Under the pieces are notes generated by a model. The model saw only the letters and a program-made list of their open reading frames with translations, was not told where the DNA came from and searched no databases. DNA of 64,000 bases from Duganella sp. SG902 (GTDB lineage Bacteria > Pseudomonadota > Gammaproteobacteria > Burkholderiales > Burkholderiaceae_D). Of the stretch, positions 1 through 9,391 are shown in pieces. Location: the NCBI RefSeq assembly GCF_013376005.1, contig NZ_JABMJK010000020.1, positions 1 through 64,000 on the forward strand, read 5' to 3'. The position numbers were made by a program, and so were the translations under genes. Each line of letters opens with the position of its first letter. The stretch's first letter is position 1.

Positions 1-102
1 CCGTTAACCAATACCTGCAACACCTTCAGGCTTATTCAAGCAAATTTATTCCGGACAGCAGTGCGCCTGCGCGGGAATGACGGCTCATCAGTTTGTACTC
101 AA

Positions 103-209
103 CGGCATTAGGGTCAGGCATTAGCGGCATTAGGGTCACGGCATTAGCGGCATTAGGGTCAGGTCCTCCATTTCTACACGAGCTCATGCTCAAATGGAGG
201 ACCTGACCC
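103..209. repeat. Short tandem repeats running into an 18-bp hairpin (REP-like)
   Basis: The 14-mer CGGCATTAGGGTCA occurs at 103-116, 125-138 and 148-161, giving a 22-23 bp period. The last copy runs into an inverted repeat with arms 156-173 and 192-209, each 18 bp and perfectly complementary. The 18-nt loop contains a further GAGC/GCTC pair. No T tract follows, so it does not look like an intrinsic terminator. The layout resembles extragenic palindromic (REP-type) elements. It lies just upstream of katE. Confidence 0.6.
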
Positions 210-285
210 CGGATTGAGGCGGATCAAGCCGTCTCGGCCGTAACAATCGCACACTCGTTCCTCTGTTCAACAAAGGAGGTGCGAC

Positions 286-2673
286 ATGGCTAAACGCAAG
301 AGCAACGGCGGCGCGGTGGATGGCGCCGGATCGATCCTGAGCACGGTGGCCGGGCCGGCGGCGCCGCCGCATCCCTCCCGCCTCGGGCCGCCCAATCCGA
401 TCGCTGAGCAGTTGCTGGAAAAGGTGACCGGCGATGAGGCGCTGGCCGCCGAGATGCCGTTCAACGCCACCAAGCCGCTGGAGTATGGCGAGGCGGCCTA
501 CACGCCCCACGCCGGCGAGACCCACGCTCCACCGACGCCCATCGCCACCGCCAGCACCAGCACCGAGACCATCGCCTCGCCCAAGCTGGGCGACGGCCAG
601 CCGGAGATCGGCGACAACGCGCTTACCCGCCCGCTGGACCGCGTGCGCGTCGATGACACCGGCCGCGAACTGACCACTAATCAGGGCGTGCCGGTGGCCG
701 ACAACCAGAACTCCCTGAAAGCAGGCCTGCGCGGCCCGACCGCGATGGAAGACTTCATCCTGCGTGAAAAGATCACCCATTTCGACCACGAGCGCATTCC
801 CGAGCGGGTGGTGCACGCGCGCGGCTCGGCCGCCCACGGTTATTTCGAAAGCTATGAGGATCTGCGCGCCATCACCCGCGCCGCACCGTTTGCGGCAGCC
901 GGGAAACGCACGCCGGTGTTTGTGCGCTTCTCCACCGTGGTGGGCGAGCGCGGCTCGGCTGATACTGTGCGCGATGTACGCGGCTTCGCCACCAAGTTCT
1001 ATACGGATGAAGGCAACTGGGACCTGGTGGCCAACAATATCCCGGTGTTCTTCATCCAGGATGCAATGAAGTTCCCGGACCTGGTGCATGCGGTCAAGCC
1101 GGAGCCGCACCACGCCATGCCACAAGCCTCCAGCGCCCACGATACCTTCTGGGATTTCGCCTCGCTCAGCCCCGAGATCGCGCATATGCTGATGTGGCAT
1201 ACCTCGGACCGCGCCATCCCGCGCAGCTACCGCATGATGCAGGGCTTCGGCGTGCACACCTTCCGCTTGATTAACGCGCAGGGCCAGTCGCTGTTCTGCA
1301 AATTCCATTGGACGCCGCTGGCCGGCACGCATTCTCTGGTGTGGGATGAGGCGGCAAGGCTGGCCGGCGCCGATCCTGACTACCATCGCCGCGATCTGTG
1401 GGAAGCCATCGACAGCGGCCAGTTCCCGGAATGGGAACTCGGCCTGCAGCTGTTCACCGAAGAGCAGGCGGCCCAATTCCCGTTCGATATCCTCGACTCC
1501 ACGAAAATTGTGCCGGAGGAGATGGTGGCGGTGCGCCCGGTCGGCAAGCTGGTGTTGGACCGCAATCCCGATAACTTCTTTGCCGAGACCGAGCAGGTGG
1601 CGTTTTGCGCCGCGCACGTGGTGCCGGGTATCGACTTCACCGACGATCCCCTGCTGCAAGGGCGGCTGCATTCCTACATCGACACGCAGATCAGCCGCCT
1701 GGGCGGGCCGAACTTCCACGAGATTCCGATCAACACCCCGGTGGCGCAGATCCACAACAACCAGCGCGAAGGCTTCCACCGCCAGCAGATCAACCGTGGC
1801 CGCGTGAATTACGAGCCCAATTCGCTGGCCGGCGGCTGCCCGTTCCAGGCCGGCGCGCGTGGCTTCAGCAGCTTCCCGGAGCCGATCCACGCCAGCAAGG
1901 TGCGCGGCAAGCCGGAACTGTTTGCCGATCACTACTCGCAGGCGCGCCTGTTCTGGATCAGCCAGAGCGCGATCGAACAGCGTCACATCATCGATGCGTT
2001 CCGCTTCGAGCTGACGCGGGTGCAGACGCCGGCGGTGCGCAGCCGCACGCTGGCGCTGCTGCTGAATATCGATAGCCGCCTGGCCGGCGCGGTGGCCGAT
2101 GGCCTGGGCATGGAGCTGCCGCCGCCGCTGCCGCTTTCCACCGACAAGCCGCCGTACGAGTATCCGCCCTCGCCCGCCTTGTCCCTGTTTGCGCGCCCGG
2201 GCATGCTGGGCGTGCGCACGCGGCGCGTGGCGATCATCGTCGGGCAGGGCGTGGATGGCGCGCAGGTGCGCAAGCTGTACGCGTCGCTGCTGGACGCGGG
2301 CGCCGTGCCGCGCCTGATCTCGGCGCGCATCGGTCCGCTCGCCACGGCCGACGACAGTGTGCTGGATGTGGAAATCAGCTTCGAGGCCGGGCCGTCGGTG
2401 CTGTGGGATGGTGCGATCGTGGCGGACAGCCCGGTGTTCGTGGCCGAGGCGCTGGCGCTGGAATTCCTCAAGCTGCAGTACCGGCACGACAAGCCGATCC
2501 TGGCGTTGGGGAATGGCGCCGAGCTGCTGAAGGCGGCCAAGATCCCGCGCAAGCCCGATCCCGGCGTGATCGTGGCCGACAGCGCGGATGCGGCGGAAGC
2601 GCTGAACAGCTTCAAAGCCGTGCTGGCGCAGCACCGGGTGTACGCGCGCGAGGCCGCGCGGCCTCGCGGCTAG
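286..2673 (+). CDS. katE: Catalase HPII-type, large subunit (monofunctional, clade 2)
   Basis: This is a 795-residue large-subunit catalase that dismutates hydrogen peroxide with a heme cofactor. The catalytic His is H177 (VVHARG), the distal Asn is N250 (VANNIPVFF) and the proximal heme ligand is Tyr464 (GRLHSYIDTQ). Their spacing matches E. coli HPII (H128, N201, Y415). The extended N-terminus and the C-terminal flavodoxin/DJ-1-like domain from about residue 640 are the marks of the large HPII class; small catalases are near 500 residues. A strong ribosome binding site (AAGGAGGT, 273-280) fixes the start. It is probably a stationary-phase or oxidative-stress gene by analogy. It is monocistronic, converging on the amidohydrolase with only 7 bp between stops. 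Confidence 0.96.
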   Translation: MAKRKSNGGAVDGAGSILSTVAGPAAPPHPSRLGPPNPIAEQLLEKVTGDEALAAEMPFNATKPLEYGEAAYTPHAGETHAPPTPIATASTSTETIASPKLGDGQPEIGDNALTRPLDRVRVDDTGRELTTNQGVPVADNQNSLKAGLRGPTAMEDFILREKITHFDHERIPERVVHARGSAAHGYFESYEDLRAITRAAPFAAAGKRTPVFVRFSTVVGERGSADTVRDVRGFATKFYTDEGNWDLVANNIPVFFIQDAMKFPDLVHAVKPEPHHAMPQASSAHDTFWDFASLSPEIAHMLMWHTSDRAIPRSYRMMQGFGVHTFRLINAQGQSLFCKFHWTPLAGTHSLVWDEAARLAGADPDYHRRDLWEAIDSGQFPEWELGLQLFTEEQAAQFPFDILDSTKIVPEEMVAVRPVGKLVLDRNPDNFFAETEQVAFCAAHVVPGIDFTDDPLLQGRLHSYIDTQISRLGGPNFHEIPINTPVAQIHNNQREGFHRQQINRGRVNYEPNSLAGGCPFQAGARGFSSFPEPIHASKVRGKPELFADHYSQARLFWISQSAIEQRHIIDAFRFELTRVQTPAVRSRTLALLLNIDSRLAGAVADGLGMELPPPLPLSTDKPPYEYPPSPALSLFARPGMLGVRTRRVAIIVGQGVDGAQVRKLYASLLDAGAVPRLISARIGPLATADDSVLDVEISFEAGPSVLWDGAIVADSPVFVAEALALEFLKLQYRHDKPILALGNGAELLKAAKIPRKPDPGVIVADSADAAEALNSFKAVLAQHRVYAREAARPRG

Positions 2674-2680
2674 CGCGCAT

Positions 2681-4024
2681 TCAGTCGCCGCTGTACGATG
2701 CGCGCGTTTTGAGCCGCAACAGGTCTAGCGCGCCGCTGTCGTACCAGCGGCCTTCCGCCATCACCCCGACCGGCTTGCGCAGCGTGGACAGGCCGTCCAG
2801 CGGATTCTGCTCGCTCAGCAGCAGGTCCGCGCGATACCCGGTCCGCACCTGTCCGAACGGTGTGCCGCCTTTGGTGCGCGCGATGAATTCACCTGGCGCG
2901 CGCGTTGCCGTGCTCAACGCCTGATAGCGCGTCAACTGCGAGCGCTCCAGTTCCGCCAGATTGTCGTGCAGCGAGTAGCCCGGCACCAGGCCGGGAATCG
3001 ATGGCGCATCGGTGCCTGACAGCAGCTGGACGCCGCCATCGGCCATGGCCTTGACCAGCTTGCGCTCGAACGCCAGCTTGGCCGCCAGTTTGGCGGACTT
3101 GCTGCCGTAGCTGCTGCGGCGCCATGCCTGGCGATCGGCCGGCGTCACGTAGGCGGCTTCCGGCGCGGCCAAGTAGCGGGCCAGCATCTCCGGACGGCCG
3201 ATTTGTTCCGCGATGGTTTTGAAGGTCACCACATCCGCCGTCACCGCCGCGCCGTATTGACGCACCAGCGCCACGGCCTGAGGGATGCGCGCCTCATCCG
3301 GCGGCGCGTCGGTTTCCTGCGCGCCGGCCGGGGTGAAGTAGGTGTAGAAGAATTCCTCCAGATGCGCGACCATCACCTGGCCTTGCGCCAGTTGCCGCTC
3401 CAGCCGTACGGCCGTCACGCCGTGGCCGACCAGCGGCAGATTATATTGACGGCCGGCGTCCGCCAGCGCGCCGAAGACAGCTGGCGTCAAGCCGACATAG
3501 GCCTTGATGAAGTCATAGCGGTTGGCTGCCGCCAGTTCCACCACGGCGCGCGCCTGCGCTGGCGTCTTGATCACCAGGCCGTTGTAGTCTGGCGTGCCGT
3601 CGACCATCAGGCTGGCATAGACGTACGGGCCGGGCAGGTCGCCGCGCTGCACAGCGGGGATGATGCTGTCGACCAGGTTGGGACGCGCGCCGCCCATGTT
3701 CAGCACTGTGGTCACGCCGTTGGCGAGGTACACGGCCAGGTCGCCGCGCGTTTCCGCGTGCGTGTGCATGTCGGCCAGGCCGGGCGAGAGCCAGCGCCTG
3801 CCATAGCCATCGATCACTTGGGCGCCGGCCGGCACTGGCAAGCCTTCGCCCACGGCGGCGATGCGGCCCTCCCGCACCAGCACGGTCTGGTCCAGCAGTA
3901 CCCGCTCGCTGTCCATCGGCACCACGTTGACGTGTACAAACGCGGTGACGCCGGCGTCGGCCAGCGCGGCGCCGGCCAGCAAGGCTGCGGCGCAGGCCGC
4001 GATCAGGCGGGCAAATAGACGCAT
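2681..4024 (-). CDS. Exported metal-dependent amidohydrolase (imidazolonepropionase-like)
   Basis: The product is 447 residues with a signal peptide (residues 1-23, cleavage near ALA-DAG), so it should be periplasmic. The amidohydrolase superfamily metal site is visible: HTH at 87-89, a candidate carbamylated Lys174, His201 and His221, and the final Asp339 in SGTDAPS. The substrate cannot be read from sequence; relatives hydrolyse imidazolone rings or dipeptides. A longer reading frame begins at 4162, but the start at 4024 is chosen because it begins the signal peptide and overlaps the ppsR stop as TGATG. That overlap implies translational coupling to ppsR, although no functional link to PEP synthase is known. 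Confidence 0.85.
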   Translation of the reverse strand: MRLFARLIAACAAALLAGAALADAGVTAFVHVNVVPMDSERVLLDQTVLVREGRIAAVGEGLPVPAGAQVIDGYGRRWLSPGLADMHTHAETRGDLAVYLANGVTTVLNMGGARPNLVDSIIPAVQRGDLPGPYVYASLMVDGTPDYNGLVIKTPAQARAVVELAAANRYDFIKAYVGLTPAVFGALADAGRQYNLPLVGHGVTAVRLERQLAQGQVMVAHLEEFFYTYFTPAGAQETDAPPDEARIPQAVALVRQYGAAVTADVVTFKTIAEQIGRPEMLARYLAAPEAAYVTPADRQAWRRSSYGSKSAKLAAKLAFERKLVKAMADGGVQLLSGTDAPSIPGLVPGYSLHDNLAELERSQLTRYQALSTATRAPGEFIARTKGGTPFGQVRTGYRADLLLSEQNPLDGLSTLRKPVGVMAEGRWYDSGALDLLRLKTRASYSGD

Positions 4025-4872
4025 CAGTACTCGCGCCGGTCCGGCTTGATCTCTTGCAGGATGGTGGTCGAGATTTCCTCGATCGATTTGGTGGTGGAGG
4101 ACAGCCAGCGAATGCCCTCGCGCTTCATCATCAACTCCGCTTCGTTGACCTCGTAGCGGCAATTCTCCAGCGATGCGTATTTGCTGCCCGCGCGCCGTTC
4201 GTTGCGGATCTCGCTCAGGCGCTCGGGCGTGATGGTCAGGCCGAAAATCTTGGACTTGAACTCATACAGCGACGACGGCAGCTTGCCGCGCTCGAAATCG
4301 TCCGGGATCAGCGGGTAGTTGGCGGCCTTGATGCCGTACTGCATGGCCAGGTACAGGCTGGTCGGCGTCTTGCCCGAGCGCGACACGCCTACCAGAATCA
4401 CGTCGGCCGAGGACAGGTTCTTGTGCGACTGGCCGTCGTCGTGCGCCAGCGAGAAGTTGATGGCCTCGATGCGGTTCTTGTATTCCTCGCTGTCGACGAT
4501 GTTGTGCGAACGGCCGATGGTGTGGGTCGATTTCACGCCCAACTCTTGTTCAAGCGGGGCGACAAATGTCTGGAACATGTCCATGTACATGCCCTTGCAT
4601 AGACGAATGACATCTGACAACTCGGTCTTCACCAGGGTGGAGAAGATGATCGGCCGCTGACCATCAGTCGCAAACGCTTCGTTGATCTTGCGCACCGCGT
4701 CGTGCGCCTTGTCCAGCGTATCGATGAACGGCAGCCGCACCTGGCGGAAGCGCAGCTCGAACTGGGTCAGCACGGAGTGACCAAAGGTTTCAGCGGTGAT
4801 GCCGGTGCCGTCGGAGACGAAAAAGACGGTGCGCGCGGCGGAGGGATGTTGTGGTCGTTGTTCTTGTGTCAT
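4024..4872 (-). CDS. ppsR: PEP synthase regulatory protein (bifunctional kinase/pyrophosphorylase, DUF299)
   Basis: This 282-residue protein belongs to the DUF299/PSRP family. It inactivates PEP synthase by ADP-dependent phosphorylation of a Thr next to the catalytic His, and reactivates it by Pi-dependent dephosphorylation. The P-loop GVSRSGKT is at residues 162-169, and the N-terminal FFVSDGTGITAE block is typical. It is divergent from ppsA across about 150 bp, the usual arrangement. Its stop codon is shared with the start of the amidohydrolase gene. Confidence 0.95.
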   Translation of the reverse strand: MTQEQRPQHPSAARTVFFVSDGTGITAETFGHSVLTQFELRFRQVRLPFIDTLDKAHDAVRKINEAFATDGQRPIIFSTLVKTELSDVIRLCKGMYMDMFQTFVAPLEQELGVKSTHTIGRSHNIVDSEEYKNRIEAINFSLAHDDGQSHKNLSSADVILVGVSRSGKTPTSLYLAMQYGIKAANYPLIPDDFERGKLPSSLYEFKSKIFGLTITPERLSEIRNERRAGSKYASLENCRYEVNEAELMMKREGIRWLSSTTKSIEEISTTILQEIKPDRREY

Positions 4873-5025
4873 GTAGAGGAAGCTATCGTGTATTGTGAAT
4901 CGTCAATTTGCGCCGCAGGCTGTAGAATGAAAGACTATGGTTAGATTGTGCTGCACGACGAACAGAATAACAAGAAACAAGTCTGCGCCTCGCTGGAAGA
5001 TTTCTATCATCAAAAAGGTGTAATT

Positions 5026-7455
5026 ATGTCCAACGCAGCATTGAAGGAGCAGAGTAACGACGCGGTATACGTTGCCTCATTTGAACACTTGCGCATGACG
5101 GATGTCGAGTCCGTCGGCGGCAAGAACGCCTCCCTGGGCGAAATGATCAGCCAGCTGGCAGGGGCCGGTGTGCGTGTGCCGGGTGGTTTCGCCACCACGG
5201 CCCAGGCCTTCCGTGACTTTCTGTCGCACAGCGTCGACGGCGGTAAATCGCTGGCCGACCGTATTGCCGATCGCCTGTCGGATCTGAACATCGACGACGT
5301 GCGCTCGCTGGCGCAAGCCGGCGCCGAGATCCGTCAATGGATCATCGACACGCCATTCCAGCCACGCCTGGAAGACGAGATCCGCACCTATTACGAGAAA
5401 CTGGTGGCCGATTCGTCGACCGAAGTCTCGTTTGCCGTGCGTTCCTCGGCCACGGCGGAAGACTTGCCGGACGCGTCGTTCGCCGGCCAGCAGGAGACCT
5501 TCCTGAACGTGGTCGGCATCGACAACGTGCTGGATGCGATGAAGCACGTCTTCGCGTCGCTGTACAACGACCGCGCGATCTCCTACCGCGTGCACAAGGG
5601 CTTCACCCACGCCGAAGTGGCGTTGTCGGCCGGCGTGCAGCGCATGGTGCGCTCGGACCTGGGCGCCGCCGGCGTGATGTTCACCATCGACACCGAGTCC
5701 GGCTTCAAGGATGTGGTGTTCGTGACCTCCAGCTACGGCCTCGGTGAGACCGTGGTGCAGGGCGCGGTGAATCCGGACGAGTTCTACGTGCACAAGCCGA
5801 TGCTGGAAAAAGGCAAGTCGCCTGTCATCCGCCGCAACATCGGCTCCAAGCTGATCAAGATGGAATTCACGGCCGAAGCCAAGGCGGGCCGCTCTGTGAA
5901 GACGGTGGACGTGCCGGTCGAGCTGCGCAACCGCTACTCGCTGAACGACGAGGAAGTGGTGGAGCTGGCCAAGTACGCCGTCATCATCGAGAACCACTAC
6001 GGCCGTCCGATGGACATCGAGTGGGGCAAGGATGGCCGTGACGGCAAGCTGTACATCCTGCAGGCGCGTCCGGAAACCGTGAAGTCGCAGCAGAAGGCCA
6101 CCGACGTGCAGCAGCGCTTCAAGCTGAAGTCGAGCGGCACGGTGCTGGCCTCGGGCCGCGCCATCGGCCAGAAGATCGGCGCCGGTCCGGTGCGCGTGAT
6201 TACCGATCCGTCGGAAATGGAACGCGTGCAGCCGGGCGACGTGCTGGTGGCCGACATGACCGACCCGAACTGGGAACCGGTGATGAAGCGTGCCTCGGCC
6301 ATCGTCACCAACCGTGGCGGCCGTACCTGCCACGCGGCGATCATCGCGCGTGAACTGGGTGTGCCGGCGGTGGTCGGTTGCGGCGACGCGACCGAAGTGC
6401 TGAAGGATGGCACTTTCGTGACCGTGTCCTGCGCCGAGGGCGACGAGGGCAAGATCTACGACGGCCTGCTGGAAACCGAGGTGTCGGAAGTCTCGCGCGG
6501 CGAGCTGCCGAAGCTGCCGACCAAGATCATGCTGAACGTGGGTAACCCGCAGCTGGCCTTCGACTTCCAGGCCGTGCCGAATGGCGGCGTGGGTCTGGCG
6601 CGTCTGGAGTTCATCATCAATAACAACATTGGCGTGCACCCGAAAGCGATTCTGGAGTACCCGAACATTGATGCGGACCTGAAGAAAGCGGTGGAGTCGG
6701 TCGCGCGCGGCCACGCCTCGCCGAAAGCCTTCTATGTCGACAAGCTGGCTGAAGGCGTGGCGACCATCGCCGCCGCCTTCTGGCCGAAGCCGGTGATCGT
6801 GCGCCTGTCGGACTTCAAGTCCAACGAGTACAAGAAGCTGATCGGCGGCTCGCGCTACGAGCCGGACGAGGAAAACCCGATGCTTGGCTTCCGCGGCGCG
6901 GCGCGTTACTTGGCCGCCGATTTCGCCGGCGCATTTGAAATGGAATGCGCGGCGATGAAGCGCGTGCGTAACGACATGGGCCTGACCAACGTCGAGATCA
7001 TGGTGCCGTTCGTGCGTACCCTGGGCCAGGCGGAGAAGGTGGTCAACCTGCTCGGCAAGAACGGCCTGGTGCGCGGCGAGAACGGCCTGCGCCTGATCAT
7101 GATGTGCGAAGTGCCATCCAACGCGATCCTGGCGGAGCGCTTCCTGGAGCACTTCGACGGCTTCTCGATCGGTTCCAACGACCTGACCCAGCTGACCCTG
7201 GGTCTGGACCGCGATTCCGGCATGGCGCTGCTGGCGGCCGACTTCGACGAGCGCGACGACGCGGTGAAAGCCCTGCTGTCGCAAGCGATCAAGGCCTGCC
7301 GCGCGCAAGGCAAGTACATCGGCATTTGTGGCCAGGGGCCATCCGACCACCCGGACTTCGCGGCGTGGCTGATGGAGCAGGGCATCGAGTCGATGTCGCT
7401 GAATCCGGACTCGGTGATCGACACTTGGCAGAAACTGGCGTCCTTGCAGAAATGA
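5026..7455 (+). CDS. ppsA: Phosphoenolpyruvate synthase
   Basis: The product is 809 residues, close to the E. coli PpsA length, and converts pyruvate and ATP to PEP, AMP and Pi in gluconeogenesis. Three parts are visible: an N-terminal ATP-binding domain (VGGKNASLGEM near the start, RSSATAEDLPDASFAGQ), the swivelling phosphohistidine domain with GGRTCHAAI (His436), and the C-terminal PEP/pyruvate barrel with GSNDLTQLTLG. The Thr just before His436 is the expected PpsR target. An upstream in-frame start exists at 4948, but 5026 matches the family N-terminus and has a purine-rich stretch (AAAAAGG) before it. Confidence 0.97.
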   Translation: MSNAALKEQSNDAVYVASFEHLRMTDVESVGGKNASLGEMISQLAGAGVRVPGGFATTAQAFRDFLSHSVDGGKSLADRIADRLSDLNIDDVRSLAQAGAEIRQWIIDTPFQPRLEDEIRTYYEKLVADSSTEVSFAVRSSATAEDLPDASFAGQQETFLNVVGIDNVLDAMKHVFASLYNDRAISYRVHKGFTHAEVALSAGVQRMVRSDLGAAGVMFTIDTESGFKDVVFVTSSYGLGETVVQGAVNPDEFYVHKPMLEKGKSPVIRRNIGSKLIKMEFTAEAKAGRSVKTVDVPVELRNRYSLNDEEVVELAKYAVIIENHYGRPMDIEWGKDGRDGKLYILQARPETVKSQQKATDVQQRFKLKSSGTVLASGRAIGQKIGAGPVRVITDPSEMERVQPGDVLVADMTDPNWEPVMKRASAIVTNRGGRTCHAAIIARELGVPAVVGCGDATEVLKDGTFVTVSCAEGDEGKIYDGLLETEVSEVSRGELPKLPTKIMLNVGNPQLAFDFQAVPNGGVGLARLEFIINNNIGVHPKAILEYPNIDADLKKAVESVARGHASPKAFYVDKLAEGVATIAAAFWPKPVIVRLSDFKSNEYKKLIGGSRYEPDEENPMLGFRGAARYLAADFAGAFEMECAAMKRVRNDMGLTNVEIMVPFVRTLGQAEKVVNLLGKNGLVRGENGLRLIMMCEVPSNAILAERFLEHFDGFSIGSNDLTQLTLGLDRDSGMALLAADFDERDDAVKALLSQAIKACRAQGKYIGICGQGPSDHPDFAAWLMEQGIESMSLNPDSVIDTWQKLASLQK

Positions 7456-7540
7456 TTGACGTACGCTGAAAATGGTATAGACTGGGGTTATCGAATTTAG
7501 TAGCAAAAACCTCTATCAATACCATCTGTCAGCAGCAAAA

Positions 7541-7577
7541 AGCCCTCGCAGCCCATTCCGGGAAGCGGGGGTTTTTT
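7541..7577 (+). terminator. Rho-independent terminator after ppsA
   Basis: A CCCTCGC arm (from 7543) pairs with GCGGGGG (7565-7571), allowing one G-T pair, and is followed by a run of six T. It lies between the ppsA stop and the next gene. Confidence 0.6.
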
Positions 7578-7596
7578 CATTTGAAAGGAGCGCATC

Positions 7597-8019
7597 ATGG
7601 CTGATTGGAGCTACTGGCTGGCCGCGGCAGGCCTGACAGTGATACTTGAACTGTTCAGCGGGACGTTTTACCTGCTGATGATCGCCATCGGCCTGGCGGC
7701 CGGCAGTGCCGCCGCCTTGCTGGGCTTTGGCGGCGAAGTGCAACTGCTGGTGGCGGCGGTGGTCGGCGCCGGTGCCACCGCCGCGCTGCGCCGCAGCCGC
7801 TTCGGCAGGCAGCAGGGCAGCGTGCAGGCCGAGCGCGATCCCAACGTCAACCTGGACATCGGCCAGACCGTGCATGTGCCGGAGTGGCGCGATAACGCGG
7901 CGCGCGTGATGTATCGCGGCGCGCTGTGGGATGTCGAACTGGCGCCGGGCGGCACGCCGGCGCCGGGGCAGTACACCATCCGCGAAGTGCGCGGCAGCCG
8001 CCTGATCGTGGCGGCTTAA
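7597..8019 (+). CDS. NfeD family membrane protein
   Basis: This 140-residue protein has two or three N-terminal transmembrane segments (about 7-64) and a C-terminal OB-fold (about 78-140) typical of short NfeD proteins. NfeD proteins partner with SPFH/stomatin proteins encoded next to them and are thought to organise membrane microdomains or regulate membrane proteases. Here the SPFH partner starts 21 bp downstream, so the two are almost certainly co-transcribed. The start has a good ribosome binding site (GAAAGGAG). Confidence 0.9.
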   Translation: MADWSYWLAAAGLTVILELFSGTFYLLMIAIGLAAGSAAALLGFGGEVQLLVAAVVGAGATAALRRSRFGRQQGSVQAERDPNVNLDIGQTVHVPEWRDNAARVMYRGALWDVELAPGGTPAPGQYTIREVRGSRLIVAA

Positions 8020-8040
8020 GATTAACCAACGGAGATTTAC

Positions 8041-8976
8041 ATGGACATCAGCATAGGTAATGTCACCTTCATTCTGTTTATTCTGGCTTTGGTGTTTGTC
8101 ATCAAAACCATCAACGTGGTGCCCCAGCAGCACGCTTGGGTGGTGGAACGGCTGGGCAAGTATCACGCGACCCTGGGGCCGGGTCTCAACATCGTGATTC
8201 CGTTTGTCGACCGCATCGCCTACAAGCACGTGCTGAAAGAGATTCCGTTGGATGTGCCTCCGCAGGTCTGCATCACGCGCGACAACACCCAGCTGCAGGT
8301 GGACGGCATCCTGTACTTCCAGGTGACGGACGCCATGCGCGCGTCGTACGGCTCGTCCAATTACATCGCCGCGATTACCCAGTTGGCGCAAACCACGCTG
8401 CGCTCGGTGATCGGCCGCATGGAACTGGACAAGACGTTTGAGGAGCGCGAGCACATCAACACCACCATCGTCAACGCGATTGACGAGTCGGCCGCCAACT
8501 GGGGCGTGAAGGTGCTGCGCTACGAGATCAAGGATCTGACGCCGCCCAAGGAAATCCTGCACGCCATGCAGGCGCAGATCACCGCCGAGCGCGAGAAGCG
8601 CGCGCTGATCGCGGCATCGGAAGGTCGCAAGCAGGAACAGATCAACATCGCCAGCGGCGAACGCGAAGCGCAGATTGCGCGCTCGGAAGGCGACAAGCAG
8701 GCCGCCATCAACCGCGCGCAGGGCCAGGCGGCGGCCATCGTGGCGCTGGCGGAAGCCAATGCGTCGGCGCTGCGCCAGGTTGGCTCGGCCTTGCGTGAAC
8801 CGGGCGGCGACGAGGCCATGAACCTCAAAGTAGCCGAGCAGTACGTCAACGCCTTCGGCCAACTGGCCAAGACCAATAATTCGATTATCATACCGGCTAA
8901 TTTGGGCGACATGAGCGGGCTGATTGCCACCGCCATGCAGGTCGTCAAGACGCAAGGCAAGATCATCAAGGAGTAA
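8041..8976 (+). CDS. SPFH/Band 7 (stomatin/QmcA-like) membrane protein
   Basis: A 311-residue stomatin-like protein: a single N-terminal membrane anchor (about 6-24), a Band 7/SPFH domain (about 25-190), and an Ala/Glu-rich coiled-coil with repeated ERE.AQI.SEG.KQA segments (about 190-250). Such proteins oligomerise into membrane scaffolds, and bacterial members pair with NfeD, which precedes it here. The DUF4259 gene starts 2 bp after the stop, so the operon continues. Confidence 0.92.
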   Translation: MDISIGNVTFILFILALVFVIKTINVVPQQHAWVVERLGKYHATLGPGLNIVIPFVDRIAYKHVLKEIPLDVPPQVCITRDNTQLQVDGILYFQVTDAMRASYGSSNYIAAITQLAQTTLRSVIGRMELDKTFEEREHINTTIVNAIDESAANWGVKVLRYEIKDLTPPKEILHAMQAQITAEREKRALIAASEGRKQEQINIASGEREAQIARSEGDKQAAINRAQGQAAAIVALAEANASALRQVGSALREPGGDEAMNLKVAEQYVNAFGQLAKTNNSIIIPANLGDMSGLIATAMQVVKTQGKIIKE

Positions 8977-8978
8977 GT

Positions 8979-9389
8979 ATGGGTACCTGGGCAGTGGATG
9001 CCTTCGGCAATGATTACGCGCAGGATTGGGCGGAGGATTTGCACGAGACCAGCAATCTGGATGCGGTGGAAGACACGCTCAACACGGTACTGGACAGCGG
9101 CGCCGAGCTGGAGGCGCCGTTCGCGGCCGAAGCGCTGGCGGCGATTGAAGTGCTGGCGCGCCTGCAAGGCAAGGGCGGCCCGCGCACCGAAGACAGCGCG
9201 GCCGTCGACGGGTGGGTGGACGCGCGCAAGGCCAAGGCCAAGCCGCGCGCCGACCTGGCCGAGAAAGCCGTCCGTGCCATCGAGCGCATCCTGTCGCCGG
9301 AAAGCGAGCTGCGCCAGCTGTGGGAAGACAGCGAACACTATGCGGATTGGCGCGCCGCCGTGGAAGACTTGCGCGGCCGTCTGAATTGA
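8979..9389 (+). CDS. DUF4259 domain protein
   Basis: This 136-residue acidic, helical protein opens with MGTWAVDAFGNDYAQDW, the signature of DUF4259 proteins, whose function is unknown. It starts 2 bp after the SPFH gene and ends 2 bp before the sirtuin gene, so it sits within a tightly packed operon. No signal peptide or membrane segment is seen, so it is probably cytoplasmic. Confidence 0.8.
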   Translation: MGTWAVDAFGNDYAQDWAEDLHETSNLDAVEDTLNTVLDSGAELEAPFAAEALAAIEVLARLQGKGGPRTEDSAAVDGWVDARKAKAKPRADLAEKAVRAIERILSPESELRQLWEDSEHYADWRAAVEDLRGRLN

Positions 9390-9391
9390 TC

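Noticed and set aside
103..161. Short repeats considered as a CRISPR array
   Set aside because: The unit is 14 bp with 8-9 bp gaps, only three copies, and no cas genes.
190..2634. Long open frame (over 800 codons) antisense to katE
   Set aside because: It mirrors katE, shows no family motif, and is the expected by-product of high-GC codon use on the opposite strand.
4899..4928. TAGAAT as a -10 element for ppsA
   Set aside because: No convincing -35 lies at the right distance, so the ppsA promoter was not called.
5077..7506. Long open frame antisense to ppsA, and similar frames antisense to guaA, GH94, the TonB receptors and GH3
   Set aside because: All are His/Arg/Gln-rich reverse readings of well-identified genes with no ribosome binding sites or motifs of their own.
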